A stretch of 64,000 nt of DNA from Changchengzhania lutea (GTDB lineage: Bacteria; Bacteroidota; Bacteroidia; Flavobacteriales; Flavobacteriaceae). The notes under the pieces were generated by a model. It saw nothing but the letters and a program-made list of their open reading frames with translations, made no database searches and was not told the DNA's origin. Position 1 is the first letter of the stretch; each line of letters starts with the position of its first letter. Where the stretch lies: NCBI RefSeq assembly GCF_006974145.1, contig NZ_CP039456.1, positions 3,968,499-4,032,498 of the forward strand, in the 5' to 3' direction. The position numbers and the translations under genes were made by a program. Of this stretch, positions 34,922 through 45,085 are shown in pieces.

Positions 34922-37900
34922 TTAAATATATTGCAGTAATGCGTTTTTTAATTCTTTAGGAATACCTTCTCTATAAGTTTTTATTCCTTCATTTGTTCTT
35001 TCCATACAAGCCACTTCTTGCTTCCCTTTGGCTACAAGCTCTTCTCCATCTTCAGTTTCTCTGTAATAATTAAAATTCATAAAAATTCTATTGTTTATGA
35101 GGTCGTCTAAAGCGATGTACATATTTACGGTATCAAACGCTGAAAGTTCCTTTAGAAATTTACATTCTGTAGAGCATGTAATTAGTGCTAGTCTACCATC
35201 AGATAATAAAGATGTAATGGGCTCTTTTTCTCCTTTTTCGTTAGTGATTTTCATAACGTTTTGACGTAAAAAAGCTTCTCTGCATTTTCCTTGCCATTTT
35301 GTATAGTTTGAAAAATATACGTTACCAACGAGATTGGTTTCTTCAAAATCTACAGTAAAACTATGCTTAAATAATTTGGTATCCTTAGAGACTTTTTTGC
35401 AAACAGTTATAATTATTTCTGAAGCAATATCTTTATGTCTGGTTTTCCATGAGAAAGTACGAAAACCATCGCCAATAAATTCAATACTATTGGGTTGATC
35501 ATTTACTCTTGAAGTTAATTTTATTGGTAAAAGAATCTCCATTTTCCTTAAGCTTTCTCTTACTCCCCATAATCGGGTACAAGCAGTATTAAAATCTTCA
35601 TTTAAAGCTGTTGCGAGTTCTATATCTTTTTCTTTCAATAAGGTATACCAATTTTTTTCAGATCTGTCACTAATTATTTCTAAATCACAGCCTACAGCTA
35701 TATTTGCCTGAACCGTTAAATGGATGTTTTCTAAATTAGATTTGGAAATAAAATTATCAGATGAGATTAGTAATGGTTTGCCATCTGGCCTATAGGTTTG
35801 TTCAGGAGTTGCTTTATTGATTTCTAAAGTTAAGCCTTGCATCTTCTCTTCAGAGAGCATTCTATTTAATGATAATGCTAATGTCGTATCTGAAAGTGCT
35901 TTGACTTGCTGTCTTCCCCCTTTTACAATTTTATAAGAGACACTTAAATATTGTGATAGGACATCACCTGTAAATGTAACTAATGTAACATCATAATTAA
36001 ATACGTCATTGTCTCTATAGTTTTCTTTAGCATGGATTAATAACTCTTCATTTGATGATTGTAGTGTTTTTGTATCAATATAAATACGGTCTATAGATGT
36101 AGGTAATAATGTAAAATGAGGCACACAAGCTTGTACAACATGCAACATAGCATCATTTATCTCCGGATGAAGCGTTAAAACAGATTGATTTTTATTAGAT
36201 GAGAACCACTTCACAGATTTAATATTAACGCTTGCTACGGCTTCAAAAGGACTTAAGTGGTAATATTTATTAATGCATTTAAAGCGTCCTGTATGAAAAA
36301 GTAGTGTACCATAAAGGTCCCCTTCAATATCAATTTTTGGGATATTAAATTCTGGTAAGAGAAGGACTTTAGCATTATGCTTTTTATCAATATTAAATTC
36401 TGCCTTAACATAAATCGTTTCTAATTTATTTGTGTTGGTTAAAAAGAGTTTAATCGTATTATCTTGACGATATGCATTTACTCTTAATAAGAGATCTTGT
36501 TCAGAAATCAGTATTGGTTCTATTAATTCTAAGCTTGAAAAATTTAATTGCTCAACAACTTTTCCTTGCAAAAAAGCAACAGTTTGAGTCATAATTTCGA
36601 GTGACATTACTGTTGGGTAAACGATAACATCGTCGATTTTATGATCTTCTAAATACAAATCTGTAGCGGTAGATAATGTAAATTCTAAGACAACTTCTTT
36701 ATTTGGATATGATAAAATAGGGGTCTCGATAAATCTAAAATTTGAAATTTTAGGCTGCCAAGACTTTATCGTTTTATTACGACCATATCTTCCTGATACA
36801 ATTAAGTTTTCTTTGGCATTAGACAATACCAGCTCTAAAAATTTTTCAACACCTGATTCAATACTTATAGGATCTATTCCTTGAATGCGTAACTGCTCTA
36901 ACACACCTAAATGGTCTCCCATTCCTGTTCCTCTCCAAACAGACCATGCTATATTAAGCCATCTCTTTTTTGATGTATTTGCCCAATTTTTCAAAGTATT
37001 AACCATCCATTCATTTGCTAAAGCATAATCTGCATTTCCGCGCATTCCTGTGTGTGCTATAATAGAGCCAAATGTGATTACTTGCTCAACAGATTCTTGG
37101 TAGCATTGCAGTAAATTTTTAAGTCCTATATGTTTTGGTTCTAAAGTCTTTTTTAAATCATTATGGTTAAAATTAATAATTGGGGTAGGGGTATTAGTTC
37201 CAGCCCCATGAAGAATTACAGTTATTTTACCATATTTTTCGTTTATGTTTTTCTTTATTGCTAGTAAGTCTTCACTAGAGATCACATCACATTCATAATA
37301 ATGGTAAATAAGTCCTGCTTGATCAAAACGATCTAAATTACGTTGTACTTCTTTATGCTCTTTTGGAGAACGACCTATGATAATTGTTACATTATTTTTC
37401 TTTTTTGCTAATGCCAATGCACATTCAGCTGTAATTCCTTTGGCGCCACCAGTTACAAGAACAATATCTGTATGTTTAATTTTTTCATCATTTAAAGAGA
37501 CACTAGAAACCGGTTTCATTAATGCAATTTCCCTATGATTATTGTTTAAATAACTCACCTCATGTAACCCTGAAAGATTTTGCACTTCTTCTTTTAACTT
37601 AGGCAAAATGTCTTGGAGCTGATTGGCAGTAATCAATAGAATATCAATTTGTGGATATTCTAAGTACAAACTTTTGCTCCATCCTGATGCAAGGGATTTA
37701 TCTTGGATTATGATTAATTTCTCGGGCAATTCACGGTTCATGTATTTTATTAGTAGTTCTAATTTTTTAATGACTTGTAATTCGTTACAACCAATCAATG
37801 AAATAATACAACCATAACCTGGAAGTTTTATATTTAGCTTACTGTCTATAGAGATCCACAAATTATCTTCATCATTCAATAGTGTAGTTGTAAAAAGAGA

Positions 37901-40900
37901 TTCTTTAAACCACTCAATATTGAAAGCTTCAACCCAATGGTAGCGAGGTTGAATACTTTGTTCTATTGTGTTTCTATCAGTGCTATTACTATCAAAGACA
38001 TGTACTATTTCTGAAAGTGAAGCATTTGCATATTCTATGGGAGTACCTGTTATTGTATACCCTAAAGTATGGCTTAATTCAGCAATAATATCACCAACCA
38101 CAATAGAATTAAGATGTAGGTCGTCTAGCATTCTTCCATCATTTTCAATAGCTTCCAATGGTAGTTTTGTTCTCTTAGCAATGATCTGTTTTAAAACATC
38201 AATAGTTGAAGATGATGTATTAATGGCAATTGCATGTTCTTCAGATAGAGATGTTTTAATCATTTCGGGATTAGGGGAATATAAAAAATTTGTTGTTTTC
38301 TCACACGGATTACTAATAAACATAGGATTCCAAGGAAAATACATCTTTTTCACGTATCGTTTGTTAAACAGTTTTTCCAAGTTGATAGGGACTCCTTTTG
38401 TGTAAAGAATGCCCACGACCTCCAATAATCCATCCATATTATTTGAGATGTCAATGGACGTAACGGGTGTTCGTGTAATCGATTTTGCAATATTTGTTAG
38501 TGTTTTGCCACTACCAATTTCAATCCATAGATCTACATCTTTATCTCCTTTTTCAAAAATTTCTAAAAATTGAACAGGATTGTCAAACTGATCAAGCAAC
38601 AATTTATTGATATCTTTCGTGGTACTTAATCTTCCAAGTGTTGTAGGTGAAAGTATTTTAGTTTTAATGGTATTGTAGGTCAAAGTATCTATGTAATGTT
38701 TAAAAGGTAATTTCCCGCTTCGCATTAAGGGAGAATGAAAAGCCCGTTTAACTTTTAATGACGCAAAGGGGATATCGGTATTAAGTAAAGCGTTTTCTAC
38801 TTTTTTTAGTTCTGTATCAGATCCAGAAACAATGGTTTGTTTGTTAGAATTTTGGCATGCAATGACCACATCATACCCATTTAGAATATTTGTGACTGTA
38901 AGCTTGTCAGCCGATATACTGCACATTCTTCCGTTTTGATTTCCGAAATCGTTCATGAACTCGCCTCGTTTAAGAGAAAGCTCTTTCAAAGTAGTCAAAT
39001 CAAGGGCTCCGCTCCAGTACAAAGCAGAAAGTTCGCCTAAACTATGACCAATGGCAAGATCTGCCTGAACCCCAAAAACAGATAACAATTTTAGTGCTAT
39101 TGCCGTATTTCTTACAATAAAAGGTTGTGTTAAAGCGGTATTATCTAATTGAATATGACCATTTTCAATATCGAATGTCTTAAGAATACCTTCGATTTCG
39201 AAAAAACGGTTTTTATATAAATGAGATGATACAGCATGTCCAGTTCCTTGTCCTGGGAATAAATAACCAATCTTTACAGGTAGTTTTTCTGATTCAAAAA
39301 ACACGCCTTCTGACTTTTTTGACGCATTTGTTATGATGTCTAGAGATTTTTTCAACCTTAGTGATAATTCACCAGGTGAAGATGCTACAATTGCTAAACG
39401 CTTTGTGACATTTTCTTTTAATTTTTTGAAAAGTACGTTACTTAAATCAGATAATTCTCCAATAGAAAGTTTTTCGGCAAAGCTCAGAATTTCCGACACC
39501 TGAAATACGAGGTCATCTATATTTGAAGACGAAAAAAGAAAGAGTTCCCCCTCTTGATATGATGGTATCGTTTCAGATATTATTTTTGTTTTATTCTTTG
39601 GATTGTTTTGAATAGATATATGAACATTAATGCCACCAAACCCGAAGGCACTAACACCACAAATAATATTTTTATCCTTTATATCAACCATTTCTAATGG
39701 AATTCTCAAGTTTTTACTTGAACTGAGAATATCGTGACTATCATAGTGTCCATGTTGTGCAGGTATTTTAGATTGCATTGCAACAAGAACCGTTTTAATA
39801 AATCCCGCTATTCCAGCTGCAGCCTTTGTATGTCCTATAAGTTCTTTAATAGCTCCTATATAAACAACATCGCTCAGGGGTTGAGTTAGAGAATCTAGAG
39901 CAGTTAATTCTGTTTTATCACCAATTCTTGTTCCAGTTCCATGAGTTTCAATGTATTTCAAAAAAGACATACTATCATTAGGGTAGGCTTTTCTAATTGC
40001 TTTTTCTTGCATCGAGGCTTTAGGCCTTGTAATACCCCCTTTACCATCAGACGATATGCCATAACCATTCATGAAGGCATAAATAGAGAGTCCTTTTTTT
40101 TCAGCAATATCTGCATCCATTAGTACGACAAAGCCGCAACCTTCACCTGGTAAAAACCCATTGGACTTTTTAGAAAAGACGTACATTTTTTCTTTAGCCA
40201 AAGCTCCAGCTCTTGAAAATCCTACTAACTCAAATGGATCTAAACTAATGTCTACACCTCCAGCCAATGCCATGGTTATCTCACCTGATTCAATAGCCTT
40301 ACATGCTGTTGTTATGGCTAAAAGAGAAGAACTACAGGCGCCATCAACAGTATAGCCTCCTCCATTGAAGTCATAATAGTTGCATATTCTCCCAGCTATT
40401 GTATTTGAAAGGCCTCCTGCCAAAGAATCTTCTTGCATTACTGGAAAAGCAGCTTTGTAACGCTTTTCAATCCGGTTTAAAAAGTCGGTTACTTCTTGTG
40501 CATCCCATTTTTGCCCCTCTAACTCATGTCTAATAGTACTATAAACATATGGCCATCTTTGTCTGAGCAAATTTGACCTGGTCATTTCACCAGTTAAGGT
40601 ATTACCAATAAATACCCCAGTAGAGCTTCTTAATGCATCATCAATCTCAAGCTTTGCATCATTTATTGCCTGACTGGCTATATCAAGGGCAATCCAATGA
40701 GTTATATCTGTAGATAAGTATGTTTCTTTTGGGATTTTGAACTTCACCCTATCGAAATTATAATCACTAATTACGGCTGCTTGATTTTGATAAATAGCAT
40801 CTTGATTGTCCGAAAAATAGTTTGAATTGAGTCTTTCTTCTGGCATTTTTCTAAACGCTTTGCGTCCAGCCAAAATATTATGCCAGAGTTCTTTATATCC

Positions 40901-40954
40901 GTTTGCCTCAGGATATAAACATTCCATTCCTATTATGGCGATTCTTTTATTCAT
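34922..40954 (-). CDS. pksE: Enediyne-type iterative polyketide synthase with fused thioesterase
   Basis: The 2010-residue protein has these domains in order: KS (about 1-455; Cys207 in DGACSSS, His338 in ETHGTGT, His375), AT (about 560-870; Ser638 in GHSLGE, His740), one ACP (about 915-990; Ser950 in LHLNSIVV), KR (about 1160-1395; VTGGAKGIT, Ser1297, Tyr1310), DH (about 1420-1690; His1438), a built-in PPTase (about 1720-1850; GCDLE, WGVRES) and a hotdog thioesterase (about 1862-2010). The single ACP, the integrated PPTase and the order match PKSE proteins, which make a linear polyene from malonyl-CoA. The TE begins FEETNLVGNVYFSNYTKWQG, the hallmark of E10 proteins, normally a separate gene. 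It overlaps UnbU by 8 bp. Confidence 0.93.
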   Translation of the reverse strand: MNKRIAIIGMECLYPEANGYKELWHNILAGRKAFRKMPEERLNSNYFSDNQDAIYQNQAAVISDYNFDRVKFKIPKETYLSTDITHWIALDIASQAINDAKLEIDDALRSSTGVFIGNTLTGEMTRSNLLRQRWPYVYSTIRHELEGQKWDAQEVTDFLNRIEKRYKAAFPVMQEDSLAGGLSNTIAGRICNYYDFNGGGYTVDGACSSSLLAITTACKAIESGEITMALAGGVDISLDPFELVGFSRAGALAKEKMYVFSKKSNGFLPGEGCGFVVLMDADIAEKKGLSIYAFMNGYGISSDGKGGITRPKASMQEKAIRKAYPNDSMSFLKYIETHGTGTRIGDKTELTALDSLTQPLSDVVYIGAIKELIGHTKAAAGIAGFIKTVLVAMQSKIPAQHGHYDSHDILSSSKNLRIPLEMVDIKDKNIICGVSAFGFGGINVHISIQNNPKNKTKIISETIPSYQEGELFLFSSSNIDDLVFQVSEILSFAEKLSIGELSDLSNVLFKKLKENVTKRLAIVASSPGELSLRLKKSLDIITNASKKSEGVFFESEKLPVKIGYLFPGQGTGHAVSSHLYKNRFFEIEGILKTFDIENGHIQLDNTALTQPFIVRNTAIALKLLSVFGVQADLAIGHSLGELSALYWSGALDLTTLKELSLKRGEFMNDFGNQNGRMCSISADKLTVTNILNGYDVVIACQNSNKQTIVSGSDTELKKVENALLNTDIPFASLKVKRAFHSPLMRSGKLPFKHYIDTLTYNTIKTKILSPTTLGRLSTTKDINKLLLDQFDNPVQFLEIFEKGDKDVDLWIEIGSGKTLTNIAKSITRTPVTSIDISNNMDGLLEVVGILYTKGVPINLEKLFNKRYVKKMYFPWNPMFISNPCEKTTNFLYSPNPEMIKTSLSEEHAIAINTSSSTIDVLKQIIAKRTKLPLEAIENDGRMLDDLHLNSIVVGDIIAELSHTLGYTITGTPIEYANASLSEIVHVFDSNSTDRNTIEQSIQPRYHWVEAFNIEWFKESLFTTTLLNDEDNLWISIDSKLNIKLPGYGCIISLIGCNELQVIKKLELLIKYMNRELPEKLIIIQDKSLASGWSKSLYLEYPQIDILLITANQLQDILPKLKEEVQNLSGLHEVSYLNNNHREIALMKPVSSVSLNDEKIKHTDIVLVTGGAKGITAECALALAKKKNNVTIIIGRSPKEHKEVQRNLDRFDQAGLIYHYYECDVISSEDLLAIKKNINEKYGKITVILHGAGTNTPTPIINFNHNDLKKTLEPKHIGLKNLLQCYQESVEQVITFGSIIAHTGMRGNADYALANEWMVNTLKNWANTSKKRWLNIAWSVWRGTGMGDHLGVLEQLRIQGIDPISIESGVEKFLELVLSNAKENLIVSGRYGRNKTIKSWQPKISNFRFIETPILSYPNKEVVLEFTLSTATDLYLEDHKIDDVIVYPTVMSLEIMTQTVAFLQGKVVEQLNFSSLELIEPILISEQDLLLRVNAYRQDNTIKLFLTNTNKLETIYVKAEFNIDKKHNAKVLLLPEFNIPKIDIEGDLYGTLLFHTGRFKCINKYYHLSPFEAVASVNIKSVKWFSSNKNQSVLTLHPEINDAMLHVVQACVPHFTLLPTSIDRIYIDTKTLQSSNEELLIHAKENYRDNDVFNYDVTLVTFTGDVLSQYLSVSYKIVKGGRQQVKALSDTTLALSLNRMLSEEKMQGLTLEINKATPEQTYRPDGKPLLISSDNFISKSNLENIHLTVQANIAVGCDLEIISDRSEKNWYTLLKEKDIELATALNEDFNTACTRLWGVRESLRKMEILLPIKLTSRVNDQPNSIEFIGDGFRTFSWKTRHKDIASEIIITVCKKVSKDTKLFKHSFTVDFEETNLVGNVYFSNYTKWQGKCREAFLRQNVMKITNEKGEKEPITSLLSDGRLALITCSTECKFLKELSAFDTVNMYIALDDLINNRIFMNFNYYRETEDGEELVAKGKQEVACMERTNEGIKTYREGIPKELKNALLQYI

Positions 40955-41858
40955 GTTTAAAAATCAGCTTATAAGGTTTTAAAACACTTCCCAAATTCTT
41001 TTTAAAATACGGTTGCATGTAAATGGCTAAACCTCTTATAAAACATACGATTAGAAGTGAGAAAAATAGTCCAAACACAATATGAGAAATCATTAGGAGA
41101 CCATAAATTAGTGCAACTGAAGCACCAAAGACTATTTGTCCTATAAAACTTGTAGGAGTGGTTCCCGGATCGGACACCATGTAAAACGTAAATAATAAAA
41201 AGGCCAATCCAGTAATTGGCAATAATGCAGAAACAAAACTAGAATCAAAAAATAAAGCTCGTATGCCAGCCTGTAAGACAAAAACGCATAACCAAGACAA
41301 TATTAATGGAAGTTTTCTGGTGTATTTAGCATTTAGCAATGTTCCAAGGATTACTAGAAATAACGGAAACATCCAATCTCCAATACCATGGAAATTTTCA
41401 GTAAACATATAGGGTTGGGAAATTCCTACCCAAGGAAATAGAATTAATGTTATTGCAATTCCCATGTTTGAAGGATTAAAAAAATGTCTAACCCGACCAT
41501 TCAATCGTATGCGGAAAATGTATTTTGATAAAATAGCAAATGCTGTCGCGAATATTTGTATGAAATATTGCTCATTAGTATATAAAAGCATGGCAACAGC
41601 TAGAGCGGTTATATGTGCTGGAAGTAAAAAATAAACCCATTGTTTTAGGCTTCCTAAAAAACGAGCCTTACGTTTCTGAATCCGCGACTCTAAATACTCA
41701 AAGAACAATTCCAATATGTATGCTGTAAGCAAAGAAATTATGGGATGAGCATAGGACTGTTCGAATCCTAAGTATGCAAAACCTAAAATGTTTAAAGCAG
41801 TTATTGCGATTGAAAATCGTATAAGCGCTGCTAATCGTATATTTTTTATTTGTTTCAT
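40947..41858 (-). CDS. unbU: UnbU (E5)-type membrane protein of enediyne cassettes
   Basis: A 303-residue protein with about nine transmembrane segments. Landmarks include FNPSNMGIAITLILFPW and MVSDPGTTPTSFIGQ, the latter in the place where RnfD/NqrB-like proteins have MATDPVT, which bind flavin or quinone. UnbU/E5 proteins are conserved beside PKSE and are needed for or associated with enediyne warhead formation; their reaction is not known. The start overlaps the UnbV stop by 4 bp and the stop overlaps the PKS start by 8 bp, so the genes are translationally coupled. Confidence 0.88.
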   Translation of the reverse strand: MKQIKNIRLAALIRFSIAITALNILGFAYLGFEQSYAHPIISLLTAYILELFFEYLESRIQKRKARFLGSLKQWVYFLLPAHITALAVAMLLYTNEQYFIQIFATAFAILSKYIFRIRLNGRVRHFFNPSNMGIAITLILFPWVGISQPYMFTENFHGIGDWMFPLFLVILGTLLNAKYTRKLPLILSWLCVFVLQAGIRALFFDSSFVSALLPITGLAFLLFTFYMVSDPGTTPTSFIGQIVFGASVALIYGLLMISHIVFGLFFSLLIVCFIRGLAIYMQPYFKKNLGSVLKPYKLIFKHE

Positions 41859-43759
41859 TTTTTTAGGTCTTGTTTAAGGTTGATTTCATGCCAGCCTGGA
41901 GATAATGTTAGTATTTCTTTCTGCCTCTTTCCGTTTCTATCTATCCATTTAAATTCTAAAGCTATACTAGACTCTGAATCGATATTTCCTAATCCAAAAT
42001 GGACTTCGCAGCTATCAACTCCAGAGTGACCATTACCACCGTTTACGTACCCTATGAGCTGCTTGTTATCTGCCAATTTAACTCCATCTATTTTCAATAT
42101 TCTTACTTGACAACCAATTGCAGGATACCTTGAGGTAAAAGTATTAACAGTTGTTTTTTGATTATTAATGGATTGGTAAATACTTAAGCCAATAAATGCT
42201 CCAGTTTGATTGTTTAAGTCATTATTATTTATATATAATCTCGAATCTTCCCATTGATTGGCAACTACAAAATCAAGATCTCCATCGTGATCTATATCAG
42301 AAATGGCAAGGCCTCGAGTTACTTGCTCCTGATCGATACCTAATTGTGAAGCGATGTCAAAAAAGTAGCCGTTTTGATCTTTAACAAAGAATGGGTTATG
42401 GGCATTGCCACAAAGGTCGTCACCTAGCTTAAACTTATGCCATAGAGAAGCATTGGAGAGTAACTCATCATTTCCCATAGCGACTTCATGTAGTTCAGGC
42501 CATCTATTAACTTCCCCTTTAATAAATCCGGTTGCCTGTATTGCCTCTTTTGTACCGTCATTATTAAAGTCGGCCAATTTGCAATCCCATCCCCAAGAAC
42601 TTCTTGACAATCCAAGGGACTCACTTTCATTTTCAAAAGGAGCTAAACCATTGGTCATATCTTTAAAGTTTCCAGTATTTAGGAAAAGAAAATGGCTTTC
42701 TTCAAGCGCATATTCGGCAGCAATATTACTCACATAAATATCTAAAAGGCCATCGCCATTAATATCGGCAAAGTCGGCTCCCATGCCTTTAAAAGAATCT
42801 TTTCCCAAAACCGATGATGCCATTGTTGTGAGAGATCTAGTTCCTTTTAGTAATTCAAACTTTACATCCTCAGTTGTCGAGCGATTTAGTAGTAATTTAT
42901 CAGGTCCAAAGTCATTTGCAATATAGATTTCTGGAAGTAAATCATTATTAATATCGGCAGCCGCTAAGGCTAATGTCCAATCTAAAGGAGTTCCTAATCC
43001 TTCTAGCCAATCTTCGTCTTCTAAAAATCCAGTTTTCGATTTGTAATTAGACAGAAACAATCTATTTCTGGATCCATTGTCGGCTCTAGACATTGAGTGT
43101 TGCATAAATTGGAACTCTGTATTTTTTACATTAAGTACCTCTGCCGAATCTGGGAAATAATTCCCTAATATTATATCAACACTGCCATCACCATTAACAT
43201 CCGCAAGTGTTGCAGCATTTGTATACCATTTTTCATTTGTGTTAGTTAATTCCTTTTCTTCAAAAGATCCACTGTTTTGGTAAAAAATGACTGGCGTTCT
43301 TCCCCAATAGTAAATAAGGACGTCCATTTCTCCGTTTTCATCAAAATCTGCCGATAATGTGCCCATGGGAGCCATTGTTTCATTACTATAAGGCAATTGA
43401 GTAACTTCAAAAATGAACTGTGGCGATTTTGATTCAGGTATAAGATAGACTTTGTCCGTTCTTGGTTCAGTAAGAATGAGGTCATTAAAAATGCCTTTAC
43501 CAGAAATATCTGTAAAAGTTGCAGCGGCACCCACTGAAGATATCCAGGACGAAATATGTTCGTACGATGGATGTACGCGACGGTTTTTTTTGAGGGAAGC
43601 TTCACCAATATCTATTTTGATAACTTCGAATTTAAAGCTTTCTGCCATCTTCTCTTTGTAACTATCATCTATTCTAGGAAGTTTCGCAGAAAAGTATAAC
43701 AAAAATAAGATGCTTAAGGCCAGTATTCTAATAAGCTGTTTTTGTAAGAATGATTTCAT
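41855..43759 (-). CDS. unbV: UnbV (E4)-type FG-GAP/ASPIC protein of enediyne cassettes
   Basis: A 634-residue protein with an N-terminal hydrophobic segment (LIRILALSILFLLYFSAKL), at least five FG-GAP/VCBS repeats with calcium-binding loops (DVNGDGSVDI, DINNDLLPEI, DINGDGLLDI, DFNNDGTKEA, DIDHDGDLDF) forming a beta-propeller, and a C-terminal ASPIC/UnbV domain (about 530-632, YPAIGCQVRI ... SLSPGWHEI-like end). The signal or anchor puts it outside the inner membrane. UnbV is one of the three proteins conserved with PKSE. It overlaps UnbL by 32 bp. Confidence 0.9.
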   Translation of the reverse strand: MKSFLQKQLIRILALSILFLLYFSAKLPRIDDSYKEKMAESFKFEVIKIDIGEASLKKNRRVHPSYEHISSWISSVGAAATFTDISGKGIFNDLILTEPRTDKVYLIPESKSPQFIFEVTQLPYSNETMAPMGTLSADFDENGEMDVLIYYWGRTPVIFYQNSGSFEEKELTNTNEKWYTNAATLADVNGDGSVDIILGNYFPDSAEVLNVKNTEFQFMQHSMSRADNGSRNRLFLSNYKSKTGFLEDEDWLEGLGTPLDWTLALAAADINNDLLPEIYIANDFGPDKLLLNRSTTEDVKFELLKGTRSLTTMASSVLGKDSFKGMGADFADINGDGLLDIYVSNIAAEYALEESHFLFLNTGNFKDMTNGLAPFENESESLGLSRSSWGWDCKLADFNNDGTKEAIQATGFIKGEVNRWPELHEVAMGNDELLSNASLWHKFKLGDDLCGNAHNPFFVKDQNGYFFDIASQLGIDQEQVTRGLAISDIDHDGDLDFVVANQWEDSRLYINNNDLNNQTGAFIGLSIYQSINNQKTTVNTFTSRYPAIGCQVRILKIDGVKLADNKQLIGYVNGGNGHSGVDSCEVHFGLGNIDSESSIALEFKWIDRNGKRQKEILTLSPGWHEINLKQDLKK

Positions 43760-44705
43760 TAGAAAATTGTTTTTGAAAGTTCAGTATGATATTGTGACGC
43801 CATTTACTATAGGCATTGTCCTCATGAAAGCTATTAACTAGCTTATGGTATTCAAAATCGGTTATAGCTGTAGCTTCTTTTACCTGTAACTCACAAAATA
43901 TTTCTGAGGCCAATTCGGTATGCTCAACCACATTATCCGCTAAGGATCTGGCTTTACATGCGAATGCAACCCCTTGTGCCATGTCTGCTTTATATGATTT
44001 TCCATGAGTGCGTAATTCTATTAATTCTTTTTTGGAAACACCACCAGCATATCCTGCTGCAAGGCCTATACCTGACCATAAATCCGGTAAGTACTGTGAG
44101 TTGAAAGATGCTATTTTGGCAGCAATTTTAGATGGTTGTCCTCCATAAATAAACCATAATGCTCTACCCACACCTTGATAAAAATTATGTCTGGAGTTAC
44201 TACTTTTTAACTCTGTAGGAATTTTTAAGTGATACACGTAGTCGTTCGTTTTAAAATATGCTTGATGAAACCCGTAACCATCCATTATCAGTCCTCTTAA
44301 CAATGGATCATACATTTTAATTTGATGTTCTATTTTTGTAAATGGAAGCCTAGCAAAAGCCCAACCAATTCCAACGTGAATCATGTAAATATGTTCAGAA
44401 TGTTTTTTCATCAACATATCTATAAGCTTTCTTTTATTAAAGGTAAAGGTGCCAACAAGAGTCAAAGACATAGAAAGCCCTTCGTAGAAAAAACCAGAGT
44501 ACATTTGATCTTTCTTTTTGAAATTTGAATTTTTTAAATGAGGATCTTTGAAAATATGATGATAGCCTGTTAAAAAGGTTCTTCCTATTTTTTCTAAATG
44601 ATTTTTTCTAAATGTATCTGGACAATCGAATCCCCGCACATCTATCTCAACATTTTTTGTGGATACATTTAAAAGCTTTGAAAGAAGGAAACTAATGAGT
44701 AACAT
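43728..44705 (-). CDS. unbL: DUF1702/UnbL (E3)-type protein of enediyne cassettes
   Basis: A 325-residue protein with the landmarks of the DUF1702 family: FFYEGLSMSLTLVG, HVGIGWAFARLP, DPLLRGLIMDGYGFHQAYF, GVGRALWFIYGG and DLWSGIGLAAGYAGG. UnbL/E3 is conserved at the head of enediyne cassettes; its function is not known. It is the first gene of the operon and its end overlaps the UnbV start by 32 bp, an unusually long overlap. The hydrophobic N-terminus (MLLISFLLSKLL) might be a weak membrane anchor. Confidence 0.9.
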   Translation of the reverse strand: MLLISFLLSKLLNVSTKNVEIDVRGFDCPDTFRKNHLEKIGRTFLTGYHHIFKDPHLKNSNFKKKDQMYSGFFYEGLSMSLTLVGTFTFNKRKLIDMLMKKHSEHIYMIHVGIGWAFARLPFTKIEHQIKMYDPLLRGLIMDGYGFHQAYFKTNDYVYHLKIPTELKSSNSRHNFYQGVGRALWFIYGGQPSKIAAKIASFNSQYLPDLWSGIGLAAGYAGGVSKKELIELRTHGKSYKADMAQGVAFACKARSLADNVVEHTELASEIFCELQVKEATAITDFEYHKLVNSFHEDNAYSKWRHNIILNFQKQFSNEIILTKTAY

Positions 44706-45025
44706 ATATAATTACTTTAAAAAATATAATCAATGTCTTATTCAACATTCTTAATAGAACAGTTGAGTAAATTAATTAGTTCTTTTTGCTATTTTTTGAC
44801 GGGTGATTAAGCAAGATAAAGTTAGCTTAATCTATAAAAAATCAAATCTTTGGGAGATGAGATAAGATTTATAAAAGAGAGAATTATAAATATACAAAAA
44901 AATCTTATATAATTATTTAAATCAATTGGATTTTGATATGATTCCTTAAACTTTAAAAAAAAAATACTAAAGACTGCTACTTAACGTATTTAATTCTAAA
45001 TATGGTAAGTCCAATTTAAGATAAG

Positions 45026-45037
45026 GCGTAATTACGC
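45026..45037. promoter_or_regulatory. Palindrome GCGTAATTACGC upstream of the PKS operon
   Basis: A perfect 12-bp dyad about 320 bp upstream of unbL in the 455-bp gap 44706-45160. It has no T-run, so an operator is more likely than a terminator. No consensus -7 element (TAnnTTTG) was found in the gap. Confidence 0.4.
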
Positions 45038-45085
45038 AAAGTCTTTTCAGGAATTTAAAATATTAAGCAAAATAACGGCATTAAC

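Noticed and set aside
34922-40954. PUFA synthase (PfaA-type) as identity of the PKS
   Set aside because: PfaA proteins have several tandem ACPs and no internal PPTase, and sit with PfaB-D. Here there is one ACP, an internal PPTase and an E10-type TE, next to UnbL/V/U.
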